Below, in pieces: positions 33,575-43,212 of a stretch of 64,000 bases of DNA (position 1 is its first letter; every line of letters starts with the position of its first letter). The stretch comes from Ustilaginoidea virens (taxonomy: Eukaryota > Ascomycota > Sordariomycetes > Hypocreales > Clavicipitaceae). Below the pieces are notes generated by a model. It searched no databases. It was not told where the DNA came from and was given only the letters and a program-made list of their open reading frames with translations. The position numbers and the translations under genes were made by a program. The stretch is taken from contig NC_057318.1 of the NCBI RefSeq assembly GCF_000687475.1, positions 2,170,001 through 2,234,000 on the forward strand. Direction: 5' to 3'.

Positions 33575-36500
33575 ATGACACAGTCTAGGCCTTCCACTTA
33601 TAAGGCTACTTTAGATTCCAACTCTAAAGCTGATCTTACTGCACGACTACAGCTAGATATAGACTATATAAAGTCCCAGATGAATACCCTAACTACCCTT
33701 ATACAAGGCTTAGTTAGTAGGCAAAATAGTAACGTTCCTACTATTACAATTAGCAAGGAACTAGTAGAGGCTACTAGCCCTACTATCTCCGGTCCTACTA
33801 ATATGAACAGTAAGGACCCTGTAGAGGCTACTAGCCCTACTATCCAACCTTCTGCTATTACGACTAGCAAGGACCCTGTAGAGGCTACTAGCCCTACTAT
33901 CCAACCTTCTGCTATTACGACTAGCAAGGACCCTGTAGAGGCTATTAGCCCTACTACTATTAATGCCGCTTCTACTAATAATAGCAAGAATAATTCTACT
34001 AATAATAAGAAAAAGAAGCAGCAAAAGAAGAAGGAACAGGACTCTAATAACAGCAGCAAACAGCAAAATATCGAGTCCTTTATTATAGGCAATTATAATA
34101 CCCAGGATACTAATATATCCTATTCCTCTTCTTCTACCACTATATCCACTGATATAAGCTATAGTGCTAAATCAGGCGGTAGGACCCCTAAGGATGCCCT
34201 CCTTTACGATACAGGCTCTACTTATCATATTGTTAATGATAAGAAGCATTTCACAACTTTTCACTATTTTGAGAAGGATGATAAGCCTGTAATTACTACT
34301 GGTGGTGGCCCTATTTCCCCTACTGGTTGGGGCACAGCACGATTTACTGTGCTACAGGGCGTTAATCCTACGAAATGGGGTATTATAGAGCTCAAGAATG
34401 CACTATATATTCCTACCTTGGATATTAACATTATTAGCGGTGTAAAGCACTATGCCGCTAAAGGGGTACTAATTAAAAATCAGCTTTGGTCAGCAAGCCG
34501 TAAATGCATCGGCATTTTTAACTTTGATAAATACAGCTTTTTCCTTCCACAAAAAGGAATAGACACACCACTACTACATCAACCTTGTAGCCATTATACT
34601 GTTACTAATAGTATAACAGTAGAGGTCCCCAGCCCTACTAACCCTGCTGATCATAGTGATCCTGAGGATACTACTATTACCCCCGTTCCTACTACTGCGA
34701 CTAGTAAGGAACCTGTAGAGGCTACTAGCCCTACTACCAACTCTCCCGCTATTACGACTAGCGAAGACCCTATAGAGGTTACTAACCCTACTCCTGCCCC
34801 TATAGCTGCTGATACAGAATACCAGAAGCTATTACAATTAGCCGGCATTTGGCATATACGGCTAGGGCATATAGGTATTCAGCTACTTAAAAAGACCTGT
34901 GCTAATACCTACCTGGTTTACCCTTTAAAGAAGAAGGATATTACTAGAACAACCTTTATTACCTTTATCCACCAAAATGAAGGTATAGGCCCTATTTCTA
35001 GTGGCCTAAAAGGGGACTTTCACAGAGGGCAAAATATAGGTTCAGAGGGGGTATCTAGCAGTAAAGAACCTGCTATTTTACTGGATGACCTAGAAAGCAT
35101 TCCTGACCCTATTAACTCTACTAACCTCACTAATATTACCAATACTAATGTTATACCGGATGACCTGAAAAGCATACCGGACCCTACTAATTTTACTAGC
35201 ATTACTAATGCTACTCCGGATGATATTACTAACACTAATGCCACCGTGGATTACCTTCCTAAGTCAGAAGGTATTATACTACAGTCCCCGGCTACTGCAA
35301 AAGACGACCTTACCGGCCCTACTGGCCCTGTTGGCCCTATTGGCCCTGCAGGTCCTATTGGCTCTGCTGGCCCTACTGGCCCTACTAACCTTACTGGCCC
35401 TACCGACTTATTCCCTAATTATGATTTACACCACCTAATATGGGATTCCTGCTATAAAGCGAAGCGTAAGCTATCTAAAAATGCTGATGGCACGCCAAAT
35501 AGCTGGAAGGATATGCTACAAAGCCCTGAAAAAGACCCCTGGATAAAGGCCTTATTTAAGGAATTTGAGCAGCTTTTGGATACTAAAGTCTTCCAATTTA
35601 TTCCTAAGTCTAGCGTTCCTATAGATAGAAAAATTATACGCAATAGGCCTATTTTTCGGGTTAAAAAGGATGCTAATAATCAGCCTATAAAATATAAGGC
35701 TAGATTAGTTGTTAAGGGCTTTATGCAAGTCGAAGGAAAGGACTTCCAGCATACCTATGCTTCTACCTCTATCCCACCCACATGGAGGGTTATACTGGCT
35801 TTAGCAGCAAGTAATAATTGGGAAATAGAGCAGATCGACTTTATAGGTGCCTTCCTTAATAGCGAACTTTCTGAAACTATTTATATGGATATCCCTGACG
35901 GATTTCTTGAATTTACGGAAAGTCTACTAACTGATAGCAAGCTTTGGTCTAATATACAGCGCCAACGGCTACTAACTTTACTTAAAGAAGCCGGCTTTGA
36001 CCCCTCTATTAAGCAAGCTATTTTATTAAAGAAGGCCCTATACGGGCTAAAACAAGCACCCCGCGAATGGCAATACCGGCTAAAAGACCTGATTTCTAGT
36101 GAAGGTTTTTTACCTTTAGCCTCTGATACTGCCGTCTTTTATAATAAGCAAACCAGCACCTTTATCGTCACTTATGTTGACAACTGCCTATTAGTTGGTC
36201 CAAATATAACTTATATTAACCAGCTAAAAAGGAAATTTCATAAGGTCTATGCTATAGAAGACCGCGGTCCGGCTTCCTTCTTCCTAGGCGTACAAATTAT
36301 ACGAAATAGGAAGGAAGGTTTATTGTGGCTACACCAAGCCCAATTTATAGCAGAGGTTTTAGCTAAATTCGGCTTACAGGATACTAAACCTCAGCTAATT
36401 CCACTTCAACCAGGGATTCTAAATGAATCTAGTGGAAAAGATCTTAGCCCTACTGATCAGAGCCTTTATCAGAGCCTTACTGGCACTATAATGTGGCTTA

Positions 36501-36664
36501 TGATGATGACTAGGCCCGACCTAGCATTTCCTACGCAATACCTCTCTCGGTTTATATCTAAGGCAACTAATGTGCATCTAAATGCTGCAAAGGGCAGTTT
36601 TAGCTACCTTAAAGGCACTGAGAACCTAGCTATTTGCTTTAGTACTACTAAAAGCAACCAATAG
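33575..36664 (+). CDS. Copia-1 polyprotein (protease and RT), lacking Gag capsid and integrase core
   Basis: Frame of 1029 codons with ATG in a good context (AAAATGAC). Residues 1-55 resemble the start of the Copia-2 polyprotein. About 56-130 are tandem SKDPVEATSPT units where Copia-2 has its capsid region. A Lys/Gln-rich stretch follows, then aspartic protease (DTGS, Asp212), then another repeat-rich linker. WHIRLGHIG (His427, His432) starts the integrase zinc region, but residues 445/446 are joined across a 253-codon deletion that removes the integrase core. Next comes a Gly-Pro-rich linker (about 579-611), then RT (640-900; Asp755; active site YVDN at 867-870, second Asp replaced by Asn). 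It ends at a TAG before RNase H. The element is probably unable to replicate alone. Codon use is far less T/A-biased than in its neighbours. Confidence 0.9.
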   Translation: MTQSRPSTYKATLDSNSKADLTARLQLDIDYIKSQMNTLTTLIQGLVSRQNSNVPTITISKELVEATSPTISGPTNMNSKDPVEATSPTIQPSAITTSKDPVEATSPTIQPSAITTSKDPVEAISPTTINAASTNNSKNNSTNNKKKKQQKKKEQDSNNSSKQQNIESFIIGNYNTQDTNISYSSSSTTISTDISYSAKSGGRTPKDALLYDTGSTYHIVNDKKHFTTFHYFEKDDKPVITTGGGPISPTGWGTARFTVLQGVNPTKWGIIELKNALYIPTLDINIISGVKHYAAKGVLIKNQLWSASRKCIGIFNFDKYSFFLPQKGIDTPLLHQPCSHYTVTNSITVEVPSPTNPADHSDPEDTTITPVPTTATSKEPVEATSPTTNSPAITTSEDPIEVTNPTPAPIAADTEYQKLLQLAGIWHIRLGHIGIQLLKKTCANTYLVYPLKKKDITRTTFITFIHQNEGIGPISSGLKGDFHRGQNIGSEGVSSSKEPAILLDDLESIPDPINSTNLTNITNTNVIPDDLKSIPDPTNFTSITNATPDDITNTNATVDYLPKSEGIILQSPATAKDDLTGPTGPVGPIGPAGPIGSAGPTGPTNLTGPTDLFPNYDLHHLIWDSCYKAKRKLSKNADGTPNSWKDMLQSPEKDPWIKALFKEFEQLLDTKVFQFIPKSSVPIDRKIIRNRPIFRVKKDANNQPIKYKARLVVKGFMQVEGKDFQHTYASTSIPPTWRVILALAASNNWEIEQIDFIGAFLNSELSETIYMDIPDGFLEFTESLLTDSKLWSNIQRQRLLTLLKEAGFDPSIKQAILLKKALYGLKQAPREWQYRLKDLISSEGFLPLASDTAVFYNKQTSTFIVTYVDNCLLVGPNITYINQLKRKFHKVYAIEDRGPASFFLGVQIIRNRKEGLLWLHQAQFIAEVLAKFGLQDTKPQLIPLQPGILNESSGKDLSPTDQSLYQSLTGTIMWLMMMTRPDLAFPTQYLSRFISKATNVHLNAAKGSFSYLKGTENLAICFSTTKSNQ
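33844..33957 (+). repeat. 57-bp tandem repeat encoding SKDPVEATSPTIQPSAITT units
   Basis: Two nearly identical 57-bp units (33844-33900 and 33901-33957; ATT replaces ACT once), with more degenerate copies before (from 33743) and again between protease and integrase (34690-34800). Each unit is 19 codons, so copy number can change without breaking the frame. Confidence 0.9.
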
Positions 36665-37138
36665 CCTATTATAACCGCTTATTCTAATAGCGATTTTGCT
36701 GGCTTTAAAGAAACCTCTAAATCTACTGGAGGCTTCCTAACTACTATTAATAGTAGTCCTATTAGCTGGCGTTCTAAGCGAGCTTCTTTAGTAGTACTAT
36801 CTACTTTAGAAGCTGAATCTGATGCATTACTTGAGACTATCCGTGAGGTCCAGTGGCTTTCTAATCTTTATAAGGAGCTGGAAATCGATATTCTACGCCC
36901 TATACCATTATACTGCGATAATCAGGGCTCTATTTCGAATTCTAATCACCCTAACCAGCATGCTCGCACCAAGCATACGCTACTAAAATTCCGGTATATT
37001 AGGGAGCAAGCCCAGCTGGGCTTAGTTAAAATTACCTACTTACCTACTAATAGTATGCCTACTAACGGTCTTACGAAGCTACTGCCGGGCCCTAAATTTA
37101 CTAGGTTCCGCGAATTACTAGGTCTTAGGGCCTGCTAA
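36665..37138 (+). pseudogene. Copia-1 RNase H domain, in frame after a TAG stop
   Basis: 157 codons without a stop, in the same frame as the upstream polyprotein and separated from it only by TAG at 36662-36664. Motifs: SNSDFAG, STLEAESDALL, LYCDNQGS, HARTKHT and YIREQAQLG, ending GLRAC and TAA at 37136-37138. These are the copia RNase H landmarks (Asp, Glu, Asp and the RTKH block). The TAG probably arose from CAG by a C-to-T change in CA context. Copia-2 has TAATAG at this place, so a family-wide stop cannot be ruled out. Confidence 0.88.
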
Positions 37139-37241
37139 CTTATACTAACTAAGGTTTTTCCTATGTTTTTCCTTAGCACTTTTTACTGCATTTTCTTTCC
37201 CTATCCTTTACACAATTAGCTTGATACTACAGTAGCTAATC

Positions 37242-37249
37242 AGAGGGGG
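37242..37249 (+). other. Copia-1 polypurine tract
   Basis: AGAGGGGG immediately before the 3' LTR (TGTTAAAATCC at 37250). It is the plus-strand primer site of the element. Confidence 0.85.
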
Positions 37250-37993
37250 TGTTAAAATCCTATAGTAGCCTACTAGGCTGCTGGCCTAATACCCTACTGG
37301 CTTACTGACCTTCTGGCCCTTATACCGCCTCTTAGACTTATGGTAGTATTACCTTAGGCCTTTGCCTTTTACCTTAAGGATTTTCAGTGGATTATTTACT
37401 GTATATCAAGTAAGGTAGGCCTTGTTGAAAAGGTGTGGCATTGCTAAATTAGCGTGGTTGCCTACTAGCGTGGTGGCGGCCTACTAGCGTGGTGTGGCAT
37501 TGCTAAATTAGCGTGGTGGCCTACTAGCGTGGTGGCTAGTCCACTAGTGTGGTAGTTAGTCACTAGCGTGGTGACTAATTACTAGTGCGGTGGTTAGGGT
37601 GGTTGGAAAGGTCGGATATAGCGGGGTTGCTGACGTATTATAGCGAGCATTACGGGGAGCCTTCTTACTGGCTACCCTGAATGCCTGGGCCCACCCCTCC
37701 TTCGTGTATATATAGGATAGCTTTTCCCCTTCTTTCTAGATAGTAGAAGGGCAGCACAATCGAGTCTGTTAATGCACTATATGCCTCTTAACTCCCACCT
37801 TCCCTGCGTTTCTGGTTATCTTATATTTGCCTTGCCTTTACACTTGCCCTACTTTATAGCACTTGTATAGTCTTAGGACTTGGTGAAAAATCTAGTATTT
37901 ATACTAAGATTAGTTCACAGGTCGCAGACAGTCTTATGCCATCTAGCTAGCTAGTAAGGCTCTGCTTTTATAGTGACCTTGAGAATTGCAATA
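37250..37993 (+). repeat. Copia-1 3' LTR
   Basis: 744 bp with TG...TA ends, followed by the TSD ACTTT at 37994-37998. It is nearly identical to the 5' LTR, with a few single transitions and one small indel in the TTAACTTCTTACC / TTAACTCCCACC region, which implies a recent insertion. Confidence 0.95.
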
Positions 37994-40200
37994 ACTTTGC
38001 TTAGGATAAAGATTATAGGGTCTTTTTAATTAGCGGGAGGGGGTATTAGTCTTAGGCTATAACCTTATTTAGGGCTCGGTAATCTATATAAAAATGCTAC
38101 CCTTTATTCCCTTTCTTAGTTAGGAGGATTAAAGCTGCTGCTAATAAAGAGCTCGCCTAAATCTATCCTTTATTTATAAGGTCGGTTACCTATCTCTGAA
38201 CCTTAAGTAGCTAATCCTATGGTATATTATATAATAGGCCCTAAGGTAGGTCTAATACGCTCCTATCTAAGGCCTTCTTAAGCCGAATATAATAATCTAA
38301 TATACCCCGGTATAAAGGAAAACTAGAGGCCTTTTTTTTATTAAATAGGTCGTTAAATTCCTATAACTCTAAGGGTAGTACCCGCGGCTTCTATAGAGAT
38401 AGTATAGAGTCCTAATATAGTAGAAGCATAATATAGAGGATACGCATTATCTCTTATAGGCTTATAGCAATAAAAAAGGTCGATTAGTCTTTAGAATGCT
38501 TTGCCTACCGAAATATACTATAAAAGATTAAACTGAGAATATTAACCGCAGTAGGGCTAGACTGCTATACTACTAATTTCTAAATAATAAGATTGCCTAC
38601 TGCTCTGATCTATATCTAATATTATTTTACTTATAATATTATATTATAGTATTCTATCTAAAGGAGACCTAAGATAATATTACGGGTAAGGCCTAGGATT
38701 ATATAAAGTATAACTATAGAAGGCTAGCTATTAATATTAATATCCATACGAATAATATATATAATAGAGGAAATCGCTTCTTTATATTCTTCTAAATAGC
38801 TTTAAATCTCTACTACCGTTCCGATTTTCCTATATTATAGTAGACGGATAGGTTAGAGACCTAACTATTACACTATTTTTTCGCTTATAGCGCTATAGCA
38901 ATTATAACCCGAGTCGATTAAGGTATTAATAAAAGTATAAGAATTATATAATATTAGTACTAAAAAGGGATGCCTATCTATATATTCTATAATCTCTTTT
39001 ATCTCCCTTATATAGGGTCCTTTTTATAATCGATTAGGGTTTTTAGTATATATTTTAAGCCCTTTTATAAGATTAGGCTCGAAAGCTATTCTTTTCCCTA
39101 AGTATTATCGCTATTATTATCCTTAGCGGCCTAAGAGTCTACTATAGCTACCTTAATTATTTTTAGTCTATAGGCCTTTTATAAATAGCATTTCTATATA
39201 TAGTAGGTAGAAGCACTATAATAAAGGTATAGATCCTTCTCCTATCGCTTATTAAAAACCTTTTATAAGACCCATTCGGCTATATATTGCTTACTTTTTA
39301 AAGCAAGCTAATTAATACCTATTATCTATATATTACCTTCTATATCCTAATTATTATTTTATCGGTCGCGAAGAGGACTAAAATAGCGCCTAATCGTTAT
39401 ATTAGTCTTAAGGTCAATAGCAATCTAACGATAGCAATTAACTACTAGGTAGTAGTTATTATAGGAGATCCTAAGTCTAATAATCTTATCGGCTATCTTA
39501 GTATTTAATACGGAATAGAAGTATTCGAGTTTTACTTCTTTAGGCTAGCTAATTCCTCCTATAAATACTAGCTTTTCTCTAAACCGGACGAAAAAGGTAG
39601 TAAAAGGTTTTTTAAGGCCTTAGTATAAAGAGTATTTAAGTTTAGTAATTATATAATCCTATCGATATAGATCCTTAAAGAGATATTAGAGGTATTTAAA
39701 GAACTTTATTATATTATAATCGTAGGCCTTACTATTCTCGAAAAAGGCTGCGACTTATAATTAGACTATAGAAGATAGGTTTTAGAAGATAAATATCTAC
39801 TGCATCTTTTTATCCCTAATAAAGTCCTTATCGACCTTAAATTTATATTATATAAAGGTTCGCTAGGCTATAAATATTATCTTTTTGCCGTTAAAAGGGT
39901 CCTCTATTGGGATCGGCTTACGCTTAGGTTAGGTATAAACCGCATTGAGAGTAGTAAGGGGGATAGATCTACCCTATTATATCACCGGGACCGGTTAGTA
40001 TTCTAGTTAGGGTTTACTCGCCTACTCTGCGAGATAGGCCTATAAAGAGTTTATCTGCGATTGAATCTATTGTATTCCCTTGGAAAGTTGCTGCATTTAG
40101 GTGTATGTATTACGTCGGGGGCGCTACTGCCTTATGCCGTCTGCCCCTATCTTATTAGGCGTGCTTATTTCGATATCGTATAATACTTGCATTATTAGTT
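37994..40200 (-). pseudogene. Chromovirus gag and pol N-terminal part: Gag, zinc knuckle, protease, start of RT
   Basis: From 40200 leftwards. A retrotransposon gag domain (blocks KVDKDFIRDKKMQ, AFFENSKAYDYNIIKFF, FTTFFVRFREKL and PKEVKLEYFYS; about 39900-39450). Next a CCHC knuckle near 39240-39190 with correct spacing but Cys and His mostly changed to Tyr (YLYYSASTYYI, stop, KC). Then a retropepsin with its active site read as LIDSG (Asp-Ser-Gly at 38915-38907). The N-terminal RT ends at LS-AK next to Copia-1 and continues at 32113. Many TAA/TAG. The 47 bp between gag leader and LTR show no clear tRNA-complementary PBS. Confidence 0.85.
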
Positions 40201-40246
40201 CTATAATATGGGGTTATAATAGCAAGGCTGAGAGAGTCTATTTAAA

Positions 40247-40490
40247 TGTAATGGACTGGCCCTAGGGCGGCTGCGAATAGGCGTTAGTAATATATATTAA
40301 ATAGACTAAAGAGGAAGGAAAAGGATCTAAATAGGAACCTTCTATCTAGTCTATTTATATTCCGATTATAATATGTATCGGAGTCCTAGTATAGTCCTGT
40401 GACTCCGTCTATTGCCCTTCTTAGGCTAGACGCGGGCGCAGCCCGAGTCTTAGCCATATTGTGGCACGGGCGTAGCCCGAGCCCGTGATA
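40247..40490 (-). repeat. Chromovirus 5' LTR
   Basis: 244 bp; the plus-strand reading starts TGTAATGGACTGG and ends GAGCCCGTGATA, followed by the TSD ATAGC (40491-40495). It is less RIP-mutated than its partner at 26963-27206. Confidence 0.92.
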
Positions 40491-42426
40491 ATAGCTTCTG
40501 ATATTCTGTATTAGCAGCTATAGGGGCAGGAGTAGGGCTAGTAGCTACTACGGGATTTTCGCTAGTCGTAATAGCGGGAGAGTTAGTAGTAAGGCTAATA
40601 GCCTCTACAGGTTCCTTATTAGTCGTAATAGCAGGAATATCGCTAATTATAATAGCGGGCTGGTTAGTAGAAATAGGGGTAATAGTGGTATCTTAAGGAT
40701 CACTATAATCAGCAGGGTTAGTAGGGCTAGGGACCTCTACTGTTATACTATTAGTAACAGTATAATGGCTATAAGGCTGATGTAGTAGTGGTGTGTCTAC
40801 TCCTTTCTGTGGAAGAAAAAAGCCGTATTTTTTAAAGTTAAAAATGCCAATGCATTTACAGCTTGCTGACCAAAGCTGATTTTTAATTAGTACCCCTTTA
40901 GCGGCATAGTGCTTTACACCGCTAATAATATTAATATCTAAAGCAGGAATATATAGAGCATTCTTGAGCTCTATAATACCCCATTTGGTGGGATTAACGC
41001 CCTATATCATAATAAATCGTACTATGCCCCAACCAGTAGGGGAAATAGGGCCACCACTAGTAGTAATTACAGGCTTATTATCCTTCTTAAAGTGGTGAAA
41101 AGTAGTGAAATGCTTCTTATTATTAATAATATGACAAGTAGAGCTTATATCCTAAAGGAGGGCATCCTTAGGGGTCCTACTGCCTGATTTAGCACTATAG
41201 CTTATATTAGTGGATATAGTGGAAGAAGAAGAGGAATAGGATATATTAGTATCCTGGGTATTATAATTGCCTATAATAAAGGACTCGACATCTTGCTATT
41301 TGCTGTTATTATTAGAGTCCTATTTCTTCTTCTATTGCTACTTCTTTTTAGTAGAGTTATTCTTGCTATTATTAGTAGAAGCGGTATTAGTAGACCCTTT
41401 ATTCTTAGAGTCCTTAGAAGCCTTAAGCTGCTTAGGGTTATTATTAGCAGCTACCTTATTAGACCCTTTAGAACACTATTCTTCTAGTAGGTTAACTATA
41501 AAATACTAGAGGTTAAATTTGCTGCTATTAATAACACCCTAGGCGCTATAAGCCCTAATTATAGAGCGTTGGCATTCCATCTAGCGGGTAAATACCCCCT
41601 CTATAGCCTAAAGATACTGGTTAATTTAGTCGAAAGAGTCGATCTTAGAACCTAGGATTCTAAGGCGAGAAATATAGCTGTTAAATTCGCTATTAAAAGC
41701 CTCTAAGGTGCCCTTATAACCGGTAAATATAAGGGTGTGAAAGGTAGGGTATAAGTATGCCCGCTATACCTCAAGTGAGTGGCAATATTAGGCTACTAGT
41801 AAAAGATAGGCTTCCTCTAGGTTATTATACCAGTCTATAGCCTCTGCAGCTTCTTCACTACAGCTATTCTTTAGCATTAGTAGTAGAAGTGCCTGCTTAG
41901 ACTCATCAAAATGCCTTACTATAGAAGGGTCGTTAATAAAATTAGCTATTTTAAAAGCCCTAAATTGTATTGTAAGGGCCTGTTTCTACTAGTCGAAATT
42001 ATAGGGGCTTTTTAGCTTTTAAGACTCCTTAAAGCGGTTGGCAGTCTTAGCTAATTCTTTAATAGCCCTATTATTAATTTGGTTGGTGATAGTTATTAGT
42101 GGTATTATATAAATAGGCTCTTTACCCTTATATTTTATAGGGGTAGAAGGTTAGTCAATTTCTATAACGTTAGCCTTATTATTATTATCTTTAATGGTAG
42201 TCGTCTTAGTAGAAGGTCTAGCTTTAATGGCTTTAGTAGGCTTCTTATTAGTAGCCTAGTTAGGCTGGGTGTCGTTATTTTGCCTACTAACTAGGCCCTA
42301 TATAAGGTCAGTTAGTATATTCATCTAGGACTTTATATCGTCTATATTTAGCTGTAGTTATGCATTAGTATTAGCCTTAGTATTGGATTTAGGGACCTTA
42401 TAGGTAGAAGACCCTAATTCTGCTAT
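40491..42426 (-). pseudogene. Copia-2 polyprotein, N-terminal part: Gag and protease
   Basis: The start codon position is 42426 (ATG changed to ATA, then AELGSSTYKV). A Gag region follows that Copia-1 lacks: IKELAKTANRFKES, ALTIQFRAFKIANFINDPS, NSCSEEAAEAIDWYNNLEEA, GTLEAFNSEFNSYISRLRI. Next a KKK/Asn-rich stretch and VESFIIGNYNTQD, then the protease with DTGS read as DISS near 41145, and the repeat-rich linker with TTNKEPVEA-like units. It ends at 40491, where the chromovirus is inserted; the polyprotein resumes at 26962. TAA/TAG interrupt it throughout. Confidence 0.85.
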
Positions 42427-42659
42427 TGTGGGTAAGAAAGGTCTCAAAATCCGTTGAAAAATAGTGCCGATAGTTATAAAAATAGAGGAATAACTAGCTG
42501 AATAGCTAGCAAAATAGTCGAGTAACTAGTAAAATAGTCGAATAACTAGCTAGACAGCCAGTATATATAGTGGCTAGTAGCCTACTATAAAAGGTAACTG
42601 TAGAATATAGCGGTAGATCTTAGTATAAAAAGCACAAGTGCTATAGGCGTTGTGTAAAT

Positions 42660-43080
42660 CCGTACTATAGCGTTAGTATTCAAGGTGCTTATAGGTGCCG
42701 TAATACAGGAGCCGTAAGTGCTGTAGGTGCCGTAGGTGCTGTAATATAGGTGCCGTAAGTGCCGTGGGTGCTGTAGGTGCTATAATATAAAGGTGCCGTA
42801 AGTACCGTACCAAAAGGTGCTATAAGTGGGAGAGTATAATAGGTGCCGTATAGTATAGTAGGTATTGTGCACTAGGTGCAAGGGTGTTATACAGTGGTAT
42901 AGTGTAGTAAATATTACACTATAAGATCCGTAGGTGCCGTAGGTTACGCCGAAAATAATGTAAGGTTATGCTAAAAGTGCCGTAAGGTTACGCCGTAAGT
43001 TGCCGTTAGGTACGCCATTAATTGCTGCAAGGTAATACCGTAGGTAACAGAGGGTAAGCTAAAGGTGATAATAAATAAGC
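42660..43080 (-). repeat. Degenerate GTGCCGTAGGTGC-type repeats in the Copia-2 leader
   Basis: Inverted counterpart of the Copia-1 leader repeats. It lies between the PBS (43201-43212) and the mutated start codon (42426). No ORF supported. Confidence 0.65.
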
Positions 43081-43200
43081 CGAAGTTAATAAGGGTAAGC
43101 CGAAGATACTAAAGGATAGCTATATTAGTAGTACTAATAAGCAAAAGAGACTAAGGGGTGAATACAAAAAGGTAGGGTAAAAACAAAAAAGTAAAAACCC

Positions 43201-43212
43201 GGGCTTATAACC
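43201..43212 (-). other. Copia-2 primer binding site (initiator tRNA-Met anticodon arm)
   Basis: GGGCTTATAACC on the plus strand, directly next to the LTR. One C-to-T change from the Copia-1 site, and the same half-tRNA type. Confidence 0.65.

Larger units (their letters stand above)
32114..37993 (+). mobile_element. Copia-1: young, internally deleted Ty1/copia element
   Basis: Complete LTR element: 5' LTR 32114-32858, PBS 32859-32870, polyprotein 33575-36664 (RNase H continuing to 37138 after a TAG), polypurine tract 37242-37249, 3' LTR 37250-37993, TSD ACTTT (32109-32113 and 37994-37998). It sits in the RT of the chromovirus. The two LTRs differ at only a handful of positions. CA and TG are normally frequent, so RIP has barely touched it. 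Relative to Copia-2 it lacks the Gag capsid region and the integrase core. Confidence 0.95.
26963..40490 (-). mobile_element. Chromovirus: Ty3/gypsy LTR retrotransposon with chromodomain (inverted), split by Copia-1
   Basis: LTRs of 244 bp at 26963-27206 and 40247-40490 and TSD ATAGC (26958-26962 and 40491-40495), inserted at the protease/integrase boundary of Copia-2. In element orientation the order is Gag (retrotransposon gag domain and CCHC knuckle), protease, RT, RNase H, integrase and chromodomain. An additional coding-like region of about 2.1 kb follows, then the polypurine tract and 3' LTR. Copia-1 interrupts the RT (TSD ACTTT). The internal part without Copia-1 is about 7.2 kb. The coding region is strongly RIP-mutated; the LTRs differ by about 15 transitions. 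Confidence 0.92.

Noticed and set aside
33664..34092. Minus-strand ORFs (101 and 142 codons) and other short ORFs antisense to or out of frame with the copia polyprotein (34651-34848, 35020-35244, 35208-35438, 35452-35643)
   Set aside because: Repetitive Val/Leu/Ser or Leu/Ala composition is the shadow of the SKDPVEATSPT and GPx repeats.
36665..37138. Stand-alone gene after the polyprotein
   Set aside because: It is the in-frame RNase H domain behind a single TAG and has no start codon of its own.
41267..41509. Leu/Ser-rich plus-strand ORFs
   Set aside because: Antisense to the Asn/Lys-rich part of Copia-2 Gag.
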